A stretch of 64,000 nucleotides of DNA from Acidobacteriaceae bacterium (GTDB lineage: Bacteria; Acidobacteriota; Terriglobia; Terriglobales; Acidobacteriaceae): positions 2,232,001 through 2,296,000 of the forward strand of contig JAPWKE010000003.1 of the NCBI GenBank assembly GCA_028283655.1, in the 5' to 3' direction. The translations under genes were made by a program, and so were the position numbers. The notes under the pieces were generated by a model. That model saw only the letters and a program-made list of their open reading frames with translations, was not told the DNA's origin and did no database searches. This document shows, piece by piece, positions 62,074 through 64,000 of the stretch; position 1 is the stretch's first letter, and every line of letters begins with the position of its first letter.

Positions 62074-62951
62074 CGAGCACCTCCCTGCTGCGGCCCGGGG
62101 CCGCCCTGTCCGTTGTACGGCGGAAGCCTCATCCCATTGCGTGGAAAGCGGCCGTCAGGCCCATGGAAGCCGCCGTTTGGCGCGTTGACGTTGGGTTGGC
62201 TGGACGGCCGAGGCGGTCCAACGAGAGCCGCTCGCGGTGCCTGCGCCGCAGGACGTGCCGGAGGAACCGCCGCTGCACGCGGCACAGGTACCACCGCTAC
62301 GGGCGCGGCCACTTCGCCAAGATGCGGCTTCGGATAGCTGTAAGCCTCGTTCGGCGGCAGCGGGTTGTAGTTCGCGAGGATATCGAACTCTACGCCCGCA
62401 GGAACCGACGGATTCGCCGGACGGCCGTTCGTTCCAGCTTCCTTCGACTGCGTCGCTTCGCCGTTCAGACGAGGCTGCAGGAATCGCCGCGAACGCTCCA
62501 GGTTGCGAACCAGCAGCACGGCGCGGTCACGATCGCCGCCCACGCGAAGCCGGATCACCACGTCGCCTTCCTGCGTTACCTGAGGCTCAATCGCCGTCAC
62601 CTGCACTCCGGTCGGCAGAACCTGCTCAAGGTCCATCATCACCGCGGTCCAGGAAAAGCTCTTGCGCAGGAAGAGGTTGTTCAGGAAGTGAGCACGGTCA
62701 AGCACTTCGGCGTTATCCGGCTGGCGCATCCGAGTTTCAACACGCGTACGTTCCGCCTGCGTCTTCAGCGTCGCCGCATGAACCTTGTCGATCTGTTGCT
62801 CCGCCACACTCAGCTTGCCGGAGAAGATATGCACCGCAACGCCCAGCCCCACAGCCACCAGGGCAAGCAGCGCCATGGCAATACGCAGGCGCAGAAAGAA
62901 CGGGCGCAGTTCAACGTAAGGACGCGTCGCTAGATTGACTTGAATTTTCAT
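62070..62951 (-). CDS. pilN: PilN-like type IV pilus assembly protein
   Basis: A 293-residue protein. The ATG at 62951 overlaps the pilM stop by four bases; the longer in-frame start to 63128 is rejected. The N-terminus MKIQVNLATRPYVELRPFFLRLRIAMALLALVAVGLGVAV carries the INLA-type PilN motif that binds PilM, then one membrane segment. A coiled-coil segment and PilN domain (WTAVMMDLEQVLPTGVQVTAIEPQVTQEGDVVIRLRVGGDRD) follow. The C-terminus is Pro/Arg/Gly-rich and disordered (about residues 230-293), longer than in most PilN. Confidence 0.85.
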   Translation of the reverse strand: MKIQVNLATRPYVELRPFFLRLRIAMALLALVAVGLGVAVHIFSGKLSVAEQQIDKVHAATLKTQAERTRVETRMRQPDNAEVLDRAHFLNNLFLRKSFSWTAVMMDLEQVLPTGVQVTAIEPQVTQEGDVVIRLRVGGDRDRAVLLVRNLERSRRFLQPRLNGEATQSKEAGTNGRPANPSVPAGVEFDILANYNPLPPNEAYSYPKPHLGEVAAPVAVVPVPRAAAVPPARPAAQAPRAALVGPPRPSSQPNVNAPNGGFHGPDGRFPRNGMRLPPYNGQGGPGPQQGGAR

Positions 62952-64000
62952 CCGCGCAACGCTCCTACCACCCCGGCCATCCAGCCGCGCGGGATGCGCG
63001 AGGAAACAGCCTCGGCAGACACAGCTTCCGAAGAAACCAGCTCGCGAACACGCATCCCATTCGCCTCCGCCACGCCCTGCGCCTCCAGCATTCGCTGGAA
63101 CGAGGACGCAGAAAGCGTACCTCCGCAAAGAATCGTGGAAGGCATCTCCGCCAGGGTGTCCTCAAAGTACGCCGCAGCCACGTTCACAGCCTGCGCCACT
63201 TCAAGCGAAAACTCACTCGGCGGCAACGCTTCCCCGGCATGGGACGAGATCGAATCGTCTGTCTCATGATGATGCGATGAAGGCTCAAGATCCGCAAAAA
63301 CCGGAGGCACCGGCAGCGACGTGATGCCGTCAATATTCTGCACAGCGGACTCTTCCTGATCGAACGGTGCGTAAGGATTGCGACCATGCTCGGGCAGGGC
63401 TTCCTGCGCGGCCCACTCGGCCTGAGTATCTTCCAGCGAAACCAGCGGCAACGCCGCGAACTCTGCCGGCAGCGAAGGCTCCAGCAGCTCAGGAGCGATG
63501 TTCATCGGAACGCCTGCCGGCTCTATCTGCAGGTCCACCGTGCGATGCAGCAGCAGCAAGCCATCGCGAGTGATCGCCGTCGTTACGCTCAGTGCGCCTA
63601 CGTTGACGGTCATCGTCGGCGAAGTCTCATCCAGCCCTGCCAGAGACGCCAGCGTGCTCGGCAGCACCGCCCCCGCCTCAAACCCGGCTTCGCGGGCAAT
63701 ATCTTCGTACTCGGCCAGCACGTCGCGCGGAATGGCAACCGCCAGCACGCGCGTAAGCTGCTTGCTGTGGCTCATCACCTGGAACGTCACCATCGCGCTG
63801 TCTGCGTCGAACGGCACCAGCTTCTTCAGGCGGAAACGCACCAGCGGCAGCGCCTCGGACAGCTTGCTGGGCAGCGAATCAAAGTCCAGCAACAACACGC
63901 GGCACGCGCCGTCCGGGATGATGACAGTGACGTCGGAGGTCCGAGTGTTCGGACGTGCGCCAACCTCTTCCATCACCTTGAGAAAGGCAGCGGCAATGGC
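62948..64000 (-). CDS. pilM: PilM-like pilus assembly ATPase-fold protein (5' end outside window)
   Basis: At least 350 residues of an actin-fold cytosolic protein that binds PilN. The frame is open to base 64000, so the N-terminus is missing. The visible part has the PilM pattern: VTVIIPDGACRVLLLDFDSLPSKLSEALPLVRFRLKKLVPFD, then VLAVAIPRDVLAEYEDIAREAGFEAGAVLPSTLASLAGL and TMTVNVGALSVTTAITRDGLLLLHRTVDL. An acidic, disordered insertion separates this from a final segment with ILCGGTLSASSFQRMLEA. It is the first visible gene of the pilMNO operon. Confidence 0.88.
   Translation of the reverse strand, partial: AIAAAFLKVMEEVGARPNTRTSDVTVIIPDGACRVLLLDFDSLPSKLSEALPLVRFRLKKLVPFDADSAMVTFQVMSHSKQLTRVLAVAIPRDVLAEYEDIAREAGFEAGAVLPSTLASLAGLDETSPTMTVNVGALSVTTAITRDGLLLLHRTVDLQIEPAGVPMNIAPELLEPSLPAEFAALPLVSLEDTQAEWAAQEALPEHGRNPYAPFDQEESAVQNIDGITSLPVPPVFADLEPSSHHHETDDSISSHAGEALPPSEFSLEVAQAVNVAAAYFEDTLAEMPSTILCGGTLSASSFQRMLEAQGVAEANGMRVRELVSSEAVSAEAVSSRIPRGWMAGVVGALRG

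Overview
The window looks like chromosomal core DNA from a GC-rich (about 60%), Gram-negative, aerobic bacterium, most likely an Acidobacteriaceae/Terriglobales member (Acidobacteriota). This is an inference from protein flavour and gene mix: futalosine-route MqnA, long-linker IF2, A2-type cytochrome oxidase, many secreted peptidases, and type IV pilus genes. No database search was possible. I recognised no tRNA, rRNA, CRISPR array, insertion sequence or prophage. The one structural RNA gene recognised is the small SRP RNA.

Layout. 1-4700: branched-chain amino acid genes ilvB (5' end outside the window), ilvN and ilvC, interleaved with a lipoprotein gene and a membrane/SRPBCC gene. 4700-9450: small exported proteins, a zinc-free quinone-oxidoreductase-like MDR protein and two tandem DUF4174 proteins. 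9500-12500: DUF427 protein, divergent LysR regulator and aldo/keto reductase, OsmC protein. 12500-18060: topA, dprA, mqnA. 18100-20110: VTT membrane protein, SRP RNA, fabH. 20200-26700: two type II toxin-antitoxin pairs flanking a secreted pectinesterase and an M13 peptidase, then rimO with an unusual insertion. 26700-32740: SDR, yacG, an exported M3 peptidase, pgpA, a TIG/beta-propeller protein and a J-domain-like coiled-coil protein. 32775-35735: cinA, plsY, gpsA (phospholipid precursor genes). 35736-38250: divergent ATP-grasp and flavoprotein genes. 38267-43142: DUF503, rbfA, nrnA-like (apparent frameshift), an ArnT-like glycosyltransferase and a double GNAT protein. 43256-47366: guaB and an S9 peptidase. 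47440-53358: the rimP-nusA-infB operon behind a clear promoter and attenuator-like hairpin. 53500-59720: exported protein, aqpZ, a Crp/Fnr regulator with four N-terminal cysteines, coxA preceded by a translationally coupled Cys-rich small ORF, an M24 peptidase and two small membrane proteins. 59792-64000: minus-strand pilM-pilN-pilO-pilP-like-pseudopilin operon, cut by the window end.

How the parts fit: most of the window is housekeeping (amino acids, translation, topology, lipids, purines). The parts worth a second look are the coxA/Cys-rich ORF/Crp-Fnr neighbourhood, a family of intergenic inverted repeats built from tandem TTAG-core units (17029-17157, 43143-43248, perhaps 48230-48307), several genes with a -10-like box 6-8 nt before the start codon (possible leaderless mRNAs), the frameshift in the nrnA-like gene, and the TIG-propeller/J-protein pair.
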